Of a DNA stretch of 64,000 nucleotides, positions 1-12,490 are shown in pieces. The first letter of the stretch is position 1; the number at the start of each line of letters is the position of its first letter. Origin of the DNA: Orbilia blumenaviensis (lineage: Eukaryota > Ascomycota > Orbiliomycetes > Orbiliales > Orbiliaceae); assembly GCA_036872755.1 (NCBI GenBank), contig JAVHNS010000011.1:372001-436000 (forward strand), given 5' to 3'. The notes below the pieces were generated by a model. That model did not search any database. It had not been told where the DNA came from and saw only the letters and a list, made by a program, of their open reading frames with translations. The position numbers and the translations under genes were made by a program.

Positions 1-597
1 AGCTTGCCAACTCGGATCTTTGAGGTAGGTGATAGGCGTCGTACACCCAAAAAGGTAAAGTGCCTTCAACCGTGGGGGTTTGGGCTGTGTAACCGCCAAT
101 TTGATAAGCTGGAATATATTCCTGGTTTCCACTTGCGGATAAGTGAACTTGAAACATCCGCGAACGCTTAATATTCGAACGTTGAAAGTTCCAGTAGTGT
201 CCAGCATTATTTCACCGAGTATATCTGTCGTGACAGCCATTCCGTCGAGAATTAAAGTGCTCACATTTTGGAGGATTTTCTGCTGTGTGAGACTGTAGAA
301 TATTCCACGGAGCGGGCCAGAAAAGAACTCTTCTTCAGTAAGGGCTTCGTCCATGCGCTCGGCGCGCCAAGATATACCGCCTGGGTCCAAGGGAGTGCGA
401 TCTACATTTGCAACCGGTAAATTTGTGAGGTCAAGATACCGAAAAGTGTCGGGGGAGGATTTTAGAAGTGTTCGGATTCGACGGGAGGTTGAAAGTAACG
501 CGAGTAGTGATTGTATTGGAATATGGGGTATAATAAGATTAAAAATTAAATTATTAGAAAGTACGGAGATAAGGCAGGGGACAGTCGTTGAAGTCAT
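1..597 (-). CDS. F-box family protein, N-terminal part (cut by window edge)
   Basis: An open frame of 199 codons runs from an ATG at 597 to the left edge without a stop, so the 3' part lies outside the window. The first 45 residues resemble a degenerate F-box: after a short leader comes FNLIIPHIPIQSLLALLSTS, then RRIRTLLKSSPDTFRYLDL. Downstream segments (NVSTLILDG, NVRILSVRG, LKALYLFG) look like the leucine-rich repeats of a common fungal F-box family. Such proteins usually bind Skp1 and present substrates to an SCF ubiquitin ligase; the substrate cannot be guessed. No introns are needed in the visible part. It is not close in sequence to the F-box pair at 3.4-8.6 kb. The F-box/LRR class is fairly secure; the exact start is inferred. 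Confidence 0.7.
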   Translation of the reverse strand, partial: MTSTTVPCLISVLSNNLIFNLIIPHIPIQSLLALLSTSRRIRTLLKSSPDTFRYLDLTNLPVANVDRTPLDPGGISWRAERMDEALTEEEFFSGPLRGIFYSLTQQKILQNVSTLILDGMAVTTDILGEIMLDTTGTFNVRILSVRGCFKFTYPQVETRNIFQLIKLAVTQPKPPRLKALYLFGCTTPITYLKDPSWQA

Positions 598-1220
598 TTG
601 GATCGTTACTAAGTATTTACTTCTAAAAAAAAAAAGGTGGCTGTACTAGCACGTTACGCTTTGCTATCTTTGTTTCTGTTGAAGGCTGTCGGATCCGTGT
701 CTCAACCGACATCCATCTGTCCGGACCATTCACTTTATAGCTTGCGAATGTTGCATTTTACAGCACCAACACGGATTTAGGCGGTTCCATTCAACAGGCT
801 GTTTCCAAAAGCTATGAGCTGGCATTATGGAAATGCGGGATCGCCTTGAATCTAGAGTCGTCAGATGGTTCCGGGGAAGACGGTGGAGTCTAGTTAGACA
901 CGTTTCAGGAAGCGATTAGCCGGATTGTCTGGTGGTGCCAACTAGAGTACGAGGTTCGGCGATGTCTGAGTTTCTTTGCAAGAGTTAGCTTCGGAACTTA
1001 AAGGGTTCGAGTCTTGTGCTAATATACTTGATTGGGAAACGACTAAATCGATAAAGTACCTTACAAGGACAAAAACTCTAATTAAGCTTAAAACGTGTAA
1101 TCTCGCTCAATTCCATAAGTTTATAAACCGGCTCCCGCTAACCAAATGTGTCCTGTATATAAATACAAATTTAAGATACAATGCTCTAGCCCTATCGGCC
1201 CCACCTACCATATAGGCATT
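598..1220. other. Intergenic, upstream of F-box gene and downstream of GH76
   Basis: About 620 bases with no convincing coding frame. It should hold the promoter of the leftmost F-box gene and the 3' end of the GH76 gene. A TATA-like string lies near 1157 but its orientation and use are unknown. Confidence 0.5.
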
Positions 1221-2938
1221 CTACGAAAATAGACTCCCGATTTCCCATGCTGCCCTCATGACCCCAATACCCCCAGTCTGTGTTTCTACTGTTCTTCCCC
1301 GGAATCTGTCATTTAAATCGTCTCTTGCCCTCATCCCATGCATTGGAGTTTTTGGATTATCGTTCTTCAGTTGGCCCACCCAATTTACCTTCCCAGACCC
1401 TGCAAGTTGAATTTCGGCTTCAGTTGCTCCAGCCTCCCAATTGGTTCCCTTATCAGTATTGATAGAATCAACTGCTTTGGGGTCCCTCTTCAAACTCAGC
1501 TCTCCTTTTTGCAGCTTTTTGCCAAATCCAGGATCTTTCTCGAATAGTGGCGCCGACCACCACATTCCGAAGACCGATGTGTCTTGATGTCGAGTAGTCC
1601 AAGCGGCGATAGAATTGCGACCAATAAATGGAAAGTAGGTTTTGCACTTAGTAACGTGGGCATCGAGCTCTGGGCTGTGCTTTTCGTTTCTCGATTTCCA
1701 GGTTTTAGTGTAAGGATGCGGCGAGCAGAAGGCCGTTAAATGGTGGAAGAATATTCCTAGAGTGCCAAAGCTTTGTTAGTTGTTTTGTCCATATTAGTAG
1801 TGGTCCTACTGGTCGTACCTTTAAAGGCTTGCTGGTCCTGGTTGCACCACCCCCAGCTATCACAGTGATCCTCCAAGACATCTGCCCTGACCATCTCCCC
1901 AACCTTTCCGGCGCTATCAATAACGCTCTCGATAAGCCGGTATCCGTCCTCGAGGTACGATTTCTCTCCTGTTTCCTCCCATAGTGCCCTCAGACCACTT
2001 AATACAACGCCTTGGTTGTAAGTATACGTCTGCTCATCCCTCTCATCGCACTTCCTCTTCCAATAACTACTCATATGAAACCCATCCGTCACCAACCCGG
2101 CGTCATTCGTAAAATTACTTCCTTTAAACCAATCATACGCCTTGACTGCATTTTGAAAGTAGGTTATATCCCTCTTTTTCACCTTTCTTCTATCATCCTC
2201 GATTCCCCCTCCGAAGAAAAACCAGGACTCGGGCGGATTGTACTCTGGCGGGAAAGTTGTATACATCTGTGCACTAGCAGAGATGAATAATTCGTTCGTA
2301 ATGGCGTTTTTATACGGCTGCAAGTTCGGATTCCAGATCATCCCCCCACCGCAAAATAGCTCATCCCAGCCTCTTTCCGCATACAAGTAAAACTCCCGAG
2401 CACGGAGGGCAAAATCCATACGGTATGTATAAAAGTCCGGATTGTAACTTTCAGGGAAAAGGTAGTAATATGCGTCAAGAAAGCGGACGCCGGCTAGCCA
2501 CCCGAGAACGACCCATAGCATGTCGTCGTATGCTTGAAACTTGAGGGATGCCACATTTTGGGTATGGTAAAAGGAGATGATATCGGGAAAGTAGATATCT
2601 ATGATGTTTAAGGTCTCATTTTTTGGTAACGAAGAAAGGAGAATGCTGTGTAACGCCGAGACCGCATGAGTTTGTACCACCGCAGCTGTCCAGTCAATGG
2701 CACTCGGGTAGTCGCCACGCTCGGGAGAGAAGAATACGGATTGGAGAGTTTCGAACGAATGGATAAGGTAGCGTAGGGGTTCCGAGCCAAGAGTCGAGTT
2801 TAAAGATATACCGCTGCGCCTATGTTCTACGAATTGGGGCGTTAATGGGATCTGGGCGGGGCTAGACGGTACTGCAAGTATAACTATCGGCAGAATGCAT
2901 AGACGCAGTGTATGCGACCGAAAATTTAGGAGACGCAT
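1221..2938 (-). CDS. Secreted glycoside hydrolase family 76 (alpha-1,6-mannanase type)
   Basis: Two exons, 2938-1819 and 1756-1221, with an intron 1757-1818 (GTACGA...TCTAG), give 551 residues. GH76 enzymes cleave alpha-1,6-mannan backbones in fungal walls or act as wall-remodelling transglycosidases. Family hallmarks are clear: AYDDMLWVVLGW, containing the Asp pair that is catalytic in GH76; CGGGMIWNP followed by NAITNELF; WCNQDQQAFKGIFFHHL, which spans the splice junction; and the C-terminal RGRTVETQTGG. The intron removal is supported because it restores this conserved block. I chose the Met at 2938 because it starts a typical signal peptide (about 28 residues ending near PSSPAQ); a Met at 2989 would add a hydrophobic extension. 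No GPI-anchor tail is visible, unlike Dfg5/Dcw1, so a secreted enzyme is more likely than a wall-anchored one. Confidence 0.88.
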
Positions 2939-3394
2939 AATAATAAATAACAAAGAAATGATAAAAAAGAAAAATAGAAGAATACACAAGCGCTATATTT
3001 CGTACAAAAAACGATTGCTAAAAAGACATGCTGAAGATGCAATAGTTACGCTCGATGCCCTAAGAATATGAGTATTTGAAACGAGGGTCGGGCTGAAATA
3101 GCGGCGATTCTGCGGGGGAGAATTTCTGAGAAGTCAGCCACGCCACGCTCGCACGTGCCAAGTGTGGTATTTTGTATTCAACACATATCCACTACTATTC
3201 GTCCCCGTAGTGTCTAACTCCAGCTTGTCAGACTATTTTGTGCTTTGAATATAACCATATGGGAGTACGGTATCGTGGATACGAGCGGGTGATTTCGTAT
3301 AAACAGAGCGTGTCAGCTTAGTGGTAATCTCTAATTTTTTCGAAAATATTATTGTGGAAGTAAGTATCAATTGTTTAGAAACCAGTTCGTTGGT
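2939..3394. other. Intergenic, GH76 promoter side
   Basis: About 450 bases, AT-rich just before the GH76 start. It should contain the GH76 promoter and the 3' end of the first tandem F-box gene. No further feature seen. Confidence 0.5.
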
Positions 3395-5625
3395 TTACAA
3401 TCTGAAAAACTGATCTCGCGAGCGATGTTTCATATCCTTAGTCCTGATTAACTTTCGAGCATCACGTCCAGAATAAATTTTTATCAAAGCATTGCGCTTT
3501 GAATCTCCGTGACCCTCGCCCCATTCAATCCGAAACCCAACCTCGAGGCTACAGTCCTCACCTCCGACTACAAAAACCCACTGCAGTGGTGGTAACCGAT
3601 CTAGTCCAAAGTTGTGCCCATAATTACTCCCATACGTGTCCACCAGTTTCTCAATATACTCCGTCAGATACCGTTGGTACGTATCTACCCAGCCTCTAAA
3701 TTCGAAATCAGGTGTAAAGATGTTGCCAATGAAATATAATCTGTACTCATTTAAGATCGGGCACAAGGTGAGGACGTGGAGGTGTTCTAGCGCTGATATG
3801 TCGTCCAAAGCGACCGGCAGTAGATCCCATATATCCTCAGCATAAGGAATCGGCCCATCAGGTATTTCACCACCGGGTTCAGCCTACAATAATTAATAAG
3901 CAGTTATGTTAGCGTAGACTTCCTTCCCCCCTCACTCAGATATATGGTTGCTAAAACTACTAACCTTCGAAATGACCAAAGGAACCGATATTTCTTTTAG
4001 CTTAGAGAATCCTGATGGGATCCGAAAGCTTGCATCACAACTAGAGGTAGCTGGATGGATCTGCCAGTCGTGTATAAGCAGGTTGAATGTCATAGTCTCC
4101 AGGGTGCTCTTCTGCCGTTCCATAAACTCTTCTGGAAGCGAGAATAGCCCCGGGTACTCTTCTTCAAGTTCATCATCATCATCATCACGTTCGCTATCCC
4201 AAGCGATACAGACAAATACCAAATGTCGTAGGCCCGGCCGGAGATTCCCAATGAATTGGCGAAATAGACAGACTTCCCCCTCTCTGTTGTACAAGATGTT
4301 GCAAGTTTCGAGTTGAAGGGGTTTTGTATCTAGAGCTTCAATAAAGTCGAATGAGTTTCCTATACCTCTGAAATCAATGCGGCGTAAATTTCTAATATTT
4401 AAAAATTCCGCCATTTTGGATGTTAACCTGGCATCATAGGCCCTGATCTCCTTCAAGGGGATGTTTTGCAAGTTCTTGAAGATACAGTTCTCTATAAAAT
4501 CAGTCCAATTAGTTGGTTTTTTCTCCCATTCGAAATCCTTTTCCTCAAGGCCAATCCCGGTCATTTCCCCGTCTGAAAATTCAAAATTATGAGCTTGAGC
4601 CTCGCTAGTAGCATCTTCACCAATTCCGAAGCCGAATATCTCTAGCCCAGGACTAGCCCGTAGAAGGTAGTGTAGTTCTGCTATACGTTGAGGTGAGTAG
4701 ATTCCCTTTACGATTAGTTTTCTAAGGCATGGCAAGCTGTTCTCTTGTATTTTTTGCGGTGGCAAGTTAGATCCGTGAGCAATTATTTCGAGAATTGAAA
4801 GCGTATTCGCGGGCCCCTGAATTAACTCCTTGAATAGATCTCGGGGTACATCCACCTTTAGAAGCCACCTTGCACACGAAACTCCTTAGTCCAGCTGGAA
4901 AAATCATGTATGTGGTATTTTGTAGGTATACTTACCGGAAACTGTTCAGCCGCTCCTTCGTTACCTCAATTAGTGAGGATATTGGGCCGATAACTGCGGG
5001 TGTTACCTGGTATGGCACATCCTCATGATCAACAGAATACGATCCATCGTCATCATCATCCCCTTCGCTTTCGTCTTCGTCTTTTTCTTGGCTTTCATCA
5101 TCGCCATCATCATCATTATCGTCATCGTCATCATCGTCATCATCATATTCTTCACCTTCATTTTCATGTCCTTCATCATAATCTTCTTCTTCCTCGTGAT
5201 CCTCCTCATTTCGTCGTTTCTGGCCCACAGCCTCCGAGATCTTTGCTCCCTCCCCTAGGGTCACACGGATTCGTCGAACGTATTGTCCGTATTTTCGTTG
5301 GTCTTGAAGCAGTAGCTCCATCAACCCTGCGTCCAACGAATCCTCCCATTCTTTAATCTCTTTATCTATCTTGTTTGCTATCCGTAGCTCTAAATCCGAG
5401 TATAAGATTGGGACAACGAGGGAATGTAGCAGCTTGTTACATATGGCAAGATTGAAAAGGTCGCGGCGGGGTAACTATTTTAAAGTTTAATAAGTGGTTA
5501 GTAACTGTTTATGAATGCTGACAGTATATCAATATCGATGATCTCGAGATCGCGATATTGGTTCGCGCTCGACCTACATCTCTAAGAACCGCCCTAATCA
5601 ATTCGTTCGGGAGCTGGATAAGCAT
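3395..5625 (-). CDS. F-box/leucine-rich protein, tandem copy 1 (with Asp/Glu-rich insert)
   Basis: Four exons: 5625-5578, 5474-4936, 4868-3965 and 3883-3395, giving 659 residues. Joining exons 1 and 2 creates a clean F-box, LPNELIRAVLRDLPRRDL, followed by FNLAICNKLLHSLVVPILY; neither exon shows it alone. The rest has irregular leucine-rich segments (LPCLRKLIVKGIY, LRHLVFVC, LKEISVPLVI), as expected of an SCF substrate receptor. A run of roughly 65 mostly Asp/Glu residues sits at about residues 105-170 and is encoded by CAT/ATC-type repeats on the plus strand. A second, shorter acidic run (RDDDDDELEEEY) lies in exon 3. The neighbour at 6450-8619 is a diverged paralogue with the same exon number and phases (0, 2, 0), which strongly supports the model. 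The substrate is unknown. Splice sites: GTAGGT/ATAG, GTAAGT/CAAG, GTTAGT/GTAG. Confidence 0.8.
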
Positions 5626-6449
5626 TTTGGCTAGGTCGGCTGGGTCTATATACTATATTGCCGCAAAATGTGAGAGATCTGTGCGAAGAATTTTTATTTG
5701 TACACCTTTATTATGATGGAAGTTTCATCATTGACTGGTAATATAAAAGTACATGTATCGTGGCTACGTGGTTATACGCGGTGCGCGAATGGGACCTCAT
5801 GAATTCAGCCGCATGCGAGGTACCACGTATACCGTGGTCTAGCTAGCTATACCTGGAGCTCCCATGGAGCTAAACAGCCAATTCAAACGCCAATATCCTA
5901 GCCTATTCAGGATCAAGAATACAACAAGTAACACAAGTTTCTTCGTAATCGACTAAATACGCTTGAAGCTTCGGTGTAATGCGCATGTACAATAAAGCTC
6001 TAAAATCAGATATAAAAGTACTTTCGAAACTCCTCTAAGGGACTAATAGGCCCCGCAATTGTACAATATTGTACAAGTATGGCAACACATGAACGAGAAA
6101 TATTATTTGAGGACAGTATAAGCTTGTGTCCTCCCCAAACCTTCCGCATGGGAGTATGACCCGAGCAAAATTGGTGCGATAAATTCTCAATTGATACATT
6201 TGCATATGGCACACAAACGTGTGAGCGAGTTTAAGTAGGGTGAGGTGGTACCAGTTCTATAGTCGTAGTTGCAGTGGAAAGTCGAGTAAAAGTCTCAAAT
6301 AGTACAGGAAACTAGATGGCCAGAGATATTGAGGTTCACAACCCCTAATCCTTACCACAGCGAAATTTTCCTGTCATGTCAGACGCGTGTTAGCTAGAAC
6401 TACTAGCTAGAGTGCGGTATACCAAGATCAATGGCACACAAAGACTGGG
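5626..6449. other. Intergenic between tandem F-box copies
   Basis: About 820 bases with no supported gene. The stretch 5730-5870 is rich in short near-palindromes (TACGTGG, CTAGCTAG). A 68-codon frame at 6006-6212 has no family signature and I do not call it. Confidence 0.45.
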
Positions 6450-8619
6450 CTAGACATACTCAATGTTCTCGTTTTCAGCTTCTAACACCTTTTCAATGTC
6501 AGGAACATTGATTAATTGGGGAAGGTATTCATCCTTAATGAAAGGAAGATCATTTGCGTTCCATTTGACGTGATATCCCAGACGTGGGGCCTGACTATAA
6601 GGCTTCCGACCCTGTGCCGGATCAAAAATTATCCATTTCAACTTCGGTTTTCCCAGTTTCTCTACCGAATGCCAAGCCCCATACGATGTCGCAACTTCTT
6701 CCATCAAACCTTTTAGAGTGTTGGTATGGAGTTTATTCCACACGCCTTGTGCAGCGCCATCGCCATCATCTTCAAAGCCGTAATTGTTAGGTTTGATGGG
6801 GAGAAAGGCAAAATATTGTTCTAAGGAGCGTCTATCTGCCACCGGAACGAACGTGATAGTGTGAAGGTCTGGAAGTCCATGGAATTGAAGCTGATCCTGC
6901 GTAGCAGGCACGTGAAAGCTATCATTACTTCTCGAGGGACCGCCACGCCCCCATCCGGCTTTATGACTCGGCGGTTTTGCCTAGCCATACTGTATTAGCA
7001 AAGTCACAACTATCATCCAACAGCCATAATGTGCAATTCTAGACGAGTGTATCTATAGGATGAATAGAGTGCCACCGCGCCAAGAATATATAGATATATG
7101 CAACGGCGAAGACCAACCTTTATTAGATGAGCCGGCAAACATATCTGTTTTAGTTTCACCAGCCCCCGAGGTATTTGAAACCCGAAATTCATTGGCGTAG
7201 CAAGGTCTTCTGGAGATTCGGTCCAGATCAACGTCATTTTTTCCAGATATTGCCCCTGTCGATTCACAAATCCCGATGGCAAGTCCCTAGCCCTTAACAG
7301 AGACCCCATTCCGGCCCCGTTATATTGTTTGAAGGCGCAAACCAATTCTTGAAGGCCTGGCCGAAGATTATCCAAGAAGTCAAACAGAATCGCATAGTCG
7401 TCGGTGAACTGTGAATCGGTTATCTTTAGTGTATGGAGTTCCATTTTTTCAGCCTGCAGGCCTTCAAAAAAACTATCCAGCGTCCAACAGTCCAGTAAAT
7501 GTAGATGTCGTAGATGCTCGATTTTCAGGTATGCTGCCATATCCTTTGTGAGGTCATAAACCTGGCAGATCCTGAGGAGTTTCAATTCAAACCGCTGAAG
7601 GTTTTGAAACACGCCTTTTAAGAGCAGCTCGCCCCAGGTATCTGATGTCCATCCAAAATCATCGAGTTCCGATAATACATCTTCCTTAGGAAACATTGAA
7701 ACGTCATCTCTGCTGAAGTCTAAATCTCCACTAACGCTAGCATGAAGTTCAAACCCAAACTCCTCTAAAACGACACAAGCGCCGAGTATGTAGTGAAGCT
7801 GGACGAAGCCCCGAGGAGTTGCTACTTGTGTAGCATGAAGCTTGCGGAGTAGTGGCAGGCCCCCTGAAGGTAATTTGCAGATATTTAGGAAACATTCAGT
7901 TTTGTCCTCTTCGTTAGGAAAAAAGAAACTAAGCTCAAGCACACATAGGTTTGCGCTATGGTTCTCAAACAAGCCATGCAGTATTAACGCCGAAATCGGT
8001 TCGAATATCACAGCACCGATATTCCATCTAACCATTCGGAATGGTCCTTTTAGTATGTCCAGCATGTTCCACCCTCTAGTAATCAACTAATCTAGTGAAT
8101 GACGGAAATGCTTACTTAAACACCTTAACCGGACCTTCAGCGCCCCGCAGCAGCACCAAGGTCATATCTTCAAGCAATCCAACAAACTCTTTATATTGTT
8201 GTTTAAATGTTTTCTGTTTCATTGTTGCCTGACTTTGTCCATATAATACAATATCTACCGGATGATGACCGACTGCATCCATGATTCGTATTTCACGAAT
8301 ATAGTTTTGTTTTTCGTCTCGAAACAACATCTTCGTGAACTCCGGATCAAGGTAGAGTTTACTACCGTCTTGAGAGGGGAAAAGAATATCGACTTGGGAG
8401 TACAGCTTTGGGATAGATGCTCTGTAGAGAGCGTTGCAACAGAGCGCAACATTGTATAAATCCCGTCTTGATACCTGCATCGACCATATTCGTTAGCCCG
8501 TGCCATGAAAGGGTACTCATTGATTCAAGGATACAAACATAGCCTGTGATTTGTTGTATTAGTTCGACAGGTAGTTTGTCCAGCATTGCGGCCGAGAGCC
8601 TGGCCTGCTTTGAGGGCAT
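6450..8619 (-). CDS. F-box/leucine-rich protein, tandem copy 2
   Basis: Four exons: 8619-8539, 8474-8116, 8075-7118 and 6980-6450, giving 642 residues. Joining exons 1 and 2 gives LPVELIQQITGYVSRRDL followed by YNVALCCNALYRASIPKLYSQ, a textbook F-box. The remainder carries leucine-rich segments (LPLLRKLHATQV, LHTLKITDSQF, LVKLKQICLPAHL) and a C-terminal part, starting AKPPSHKAGWG, that is joined by a 137-nt intron. Intron phases (0, 2, 0) match the upstream paralogue exactly. Intron 2 is only 40 nt (8076-8115), the least certain splice. A second possible start at 8586 would remove 11 residues. It lacks the long Asp/Glu insert of copy 1. It is likely an SCF adaptor; its target is unknown. Confidence 0.8.
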
Positions 8620-11600
8620 CTGAGACTAAGATCGGATCCGTCCCGGCTTTCCTTAAAAGAAAAGCTCGCTGGTATCTATGTATCTTAGTGGTCTGTTTAG
8701 GCGTAAGCTGGCTGATCGGGAATCCAAGAGCCGTTGAGTCATGAGTGTCAAGGCTGGGCGGGACCCGCTCTTGCTAGACAAGGGGTTAACGTTCCTATAA
8801 AACTAAAGGTCAACGCATTTTTGGGTTGCGAGTTCCGACGTTGAACATTTCGATTGAGTCGCGCTGGAGAATGCCCGAGCATATATCTAGGCACCCACCG
8901 TGTAAAGACGTCATTGATAAGCTCAGTTTAAAGTCGTTCAGCGTATATACTTAACTGGGCATAATATTTGAACAGTTATAAAGTGTCATCGTGATCGCGC
9001 AGTGTAATTGTAAAGTGTAATTTTTTTCGAAACTCATAACATGTGCTACTCCTGCCAGGCCGGGTCTAGGTACGAGACAGACATACAGTGGGGATATGGA
9101 GGCATTGATATAAGTTCAGGTATAGTAACGAAGACAGTCATTTGATTTAAAAACCCCGACAAATTGGGAACCTAGGTCGATAACCAAATTGCCCACCGCT
9201 GTGTTGATATTTGCCTAACTATACTATTTCAATATATGAATGTAGGGAAATATCTAAGTAGAAATTGACATGTATTACAAGTTAATTTGTAGTAGGTTGT
9301 TAGAGTGAAGTACATAAGCTAAACTAATAGGTTTATAGGGCGTAAGCCTACAAATATCATGAATTGCTATAAAGCATTAACACACAGTACAATTTAACGC
9401 CTACCTAAGTATATATTTGTCTCGTGCCTAGACCTCGGTTTTTCATAAATATACCTACATGATTATAGAATTCTCAAAGCCTTGGGTCTGTCTAGCCATT
9501 CAGCTTCGAATGTATGTTAGTATATCACGCATCATGTGGCGGAAGACAAGTGGTCTAAGGGCTCTCTCAGATGGTAAATCCTCTTTGCGGCCCTCGACTA
9601 CAGATGTCTCAGACCTGTAAGCATAGACTTGATTTTGGGGGTTATGTTTAGGGGTTATGCATATATGAGCGTTAGGGGCCAGACGCAAATGGATCTTATT
9701 TCAGATGTATGCATATGTATGCCAATTATATAGCTTGGTCGAAGCCTGAAATGACCAATATTAAAAATGTATCCCACCTCTAAAAGTCGGTTGTTGAGCG
9801 TTCCGAAGTTAAATCTATTATACATGTTGTAACTTAAGTCCTAAGCCTAACCGACGATCGGTGCGGTCTCCGCGCCTATCAATGAAGGTGCCACGGGTCG
9901 ACTAGTCGAAATAGGGATCTCCATTCAAGCTAAAGAAAATGTGTAAGATTTGTATTTTCTGACTAAACACCCAACATACGCTTGTAAACTGGCCATAGCT
10001 GCTTCATCCCCCCCGTCGAAGCTCGAAGTAAATCCTTTTGCTTGTAATTCTTATTTACGTAAATATGTTTCGGGCGACGGCCTCAACGCCTAAAGGTTCG
10101 TTTATAATACACCTTTGCGGCTGATATTAAGCATTATGGATCACCACGGTACTGAACCTAGGTCGGCATTCGTACTCGGCAAAAAAATAGGGTCCTTTGA
10201 GCAGTGGTACTTGGCTGTTGTCACTATCATTGACATCATGAAGACGGATCTGATTGCCAAATCCATGTATTTAAAGACTATAGTAGCATGCTAAGTTACG
10301 ACGGTGTGAGACAACCCTAGTCCAATAATATACTCGAGTATACATGACTCTAAAGATCTACGCTTGCGGTCATGTCTATATGCCGTAGTTTTGGCAAGTA
10401 GGGATCGGAAAGCTCTGATTTCGGACCGGTTTCAAAGGAAAACACCTGGGATGGCCGGCTGGCATGGGTATATAATATAAACACACGCCCAGAAACTCGA
10501 GAATCCTATCCAATATTGTAGAGTTATAGAACGAGAGTACACAGTTTCCTTTCCGAAATTCGAGCGAGCTAAGTCGTGTTAGGCAAGTCATTTGCCTGCT
10601 CTGGAAATAAACTATTTAGTATAGTGCATTAATGCTTGTTTAGATCGGATATTGATGGATACCACACAAGCAACGCATAGTCTAGCAATCGTACATTCGA
10701 GTACAATTCATGCGATTAACTCGGGAGGATAGGAGGCTGAACATTCGCTCCCAAGGTCCAAAACTCCCTACCAAAGCTGAAATAGTCGAAAATAGATTGC
10801 GACCAGTCCAGTCAGCCTTAAGGACATGGCATTTTCCATGAATCTGGCCTCGAGCCGCTACGATATTTTTTAATTCATACAGGAACTGAATTAATAGAAA
10901 CCTTCCTATATTACGATTGATACATTCCGGTGTACGGGAAACGAAATCAAGCTTTAGTATAGTCGGTTTTGTCTGTTATAAAAATTCGGGTGATAAAATG
11001 TATATACTATCTCAATGATGGCCTTTAAAGCTCGGGGTTTCTCCGGAAAAAGCATTTATACTACGGATGAATGGATACCAACCTCGCCTGTTTAACGAAA
11101 TTAATTCACTGCCCACATATGCATGCATATGTATACACCCTTTGTGGTTTGTTTTAGGCGGATTAGAATCGAGGTTTTCGGTATAATCGAACAGGGAGTA
11201 CCAGTACTGAGAAAGGATTTGATTCTTTTCGTGGAGAGTGATTTGCGGAACCAACTTGGTTGCTGGCTACTTTCATGAGTTGGCCTGCATGCGGTGATGC
11301 GCAACTGTTGGATTTTGTTTACTGTCATAGCGCGCTCGTGAGGTTATACCTGAGCGCACGCAAGGGCGGGTTTCTGATCTTAATTCGTATCTGATAGTCG
11401 ACAATTGTCGGATCTGTGAGGCACAAACCGCAAAGTACACGATAACCCTGTTCTTTTCTCTAGATTCGCCGCTTGATAGGTAGATGGGTTGATCGAGTAA
11501 CGTGTTAGCCTACCGGCAAGTATGTGGCCTATATCTCGGGCAACTAGCTATGGACAGCTAGCCTAGAGCGCATAGATCCATGGGTCTCACGGACGGGTAG

Positions 11601-12490
11601 AATGAGACAAATCAGAGATATATAGGGGTCGAGTTGATAGTTCCACGGATTCTTTAACTATAGTTCCACATATACATGGCGTTCCGGCCACCGGCCCATC
11701 CCGATATCTCCTCAGCTTCACCCCGGAGTCGCATGACTCTGTGTCATTGGCCCTTTGGATGTTACCAAATCTGGTGCCATTTGCGGGGTACATGACAGCA
11801 CTTTTTGCCGAGGCCGATATCGATGGGATCCACCCACACCTAGCGAGGGATAAAGAAAAAAAAACTTCCGTCATATGCATCGACAAGGAAATGATCCAAA
11901 GGGGATCAAGAAAGAAAGAAAACTCCACTTACCGCTGACCACCGAGCAACGTGACCAGCAGTAAATGACCATATGGAGCTGAAAAATCTCGTAAAATAGC
12001 TCAGGGTTGCCAATTTCTGTTACCCTATGCATACGTCGTGAACTCTGTTGGAGAAAAAGACAAAACTTGATATTTGGAAGGATATCACATTTTTTTCGTC
12101 GGTTGTTTCTCATGGACCCCTTGTTTTTTTTTTAACGCTATTTTTTTTTCTTTGCAAAAAGATTGCGTGGGTGGGTATTGTGCTTCACTCAAGCTTCTCT
12201 TGCTCCCCCTGTGGATGGCAATGAAATCCCCCACGTTTCTGTCCATGCTTCCACCCCCCGCATTTACACCAAAAATACGAGGCGATCACCTCAATGCATG
12301 GTGTATGCAAGGTCAGCCTTACCTCTCCCAACATCCATCCGTCGTCGTCGTTCAAATTTCTGGTTGTTATCACGCTTTAAAGAGCAAAACGCAAGTTACA
12401 CGCTTGCGTCCCAACAAAAAAAAATCTCTATAAAAATATTCGATCAAAATAAACGCCCTCCGAAGTCCGAGGGTATACGAAACTTTCCGA
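8620..12490. other. Gene-poor block, 3.9 kb
   Basis: No supported gene. Frames are short and none has a family signature. The sequence is visibly rich in TA-containing words and in ATGCAT/CATATG palindromes (for example around 9707 and 11116). This is what decayed repeats or old mobile elements look like, but no terminal repeats, transposase or reverse transcriptase could be read. T-runs occur at about 12126-12150. Confidence 0.5.

Noticed and set aside
990..1030. GGGTTCGAGTC string, possible tRNA T-arm
   Set aside because: No A box at the right distance and no cloverleaf could be folded by eye.
5000..5356. His-rich and Ile-rich open frames on the plus strand
   Set aside because: They are antisense readings of the Asp/Glu triplet repeat in F-box copy 1.
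9640..9665. GGGGGTTATGTTTAGGGGTTATG, telomere-like
   Set aside because: Not a tandem TTAGGG array; only two loosely similar G-rich words.
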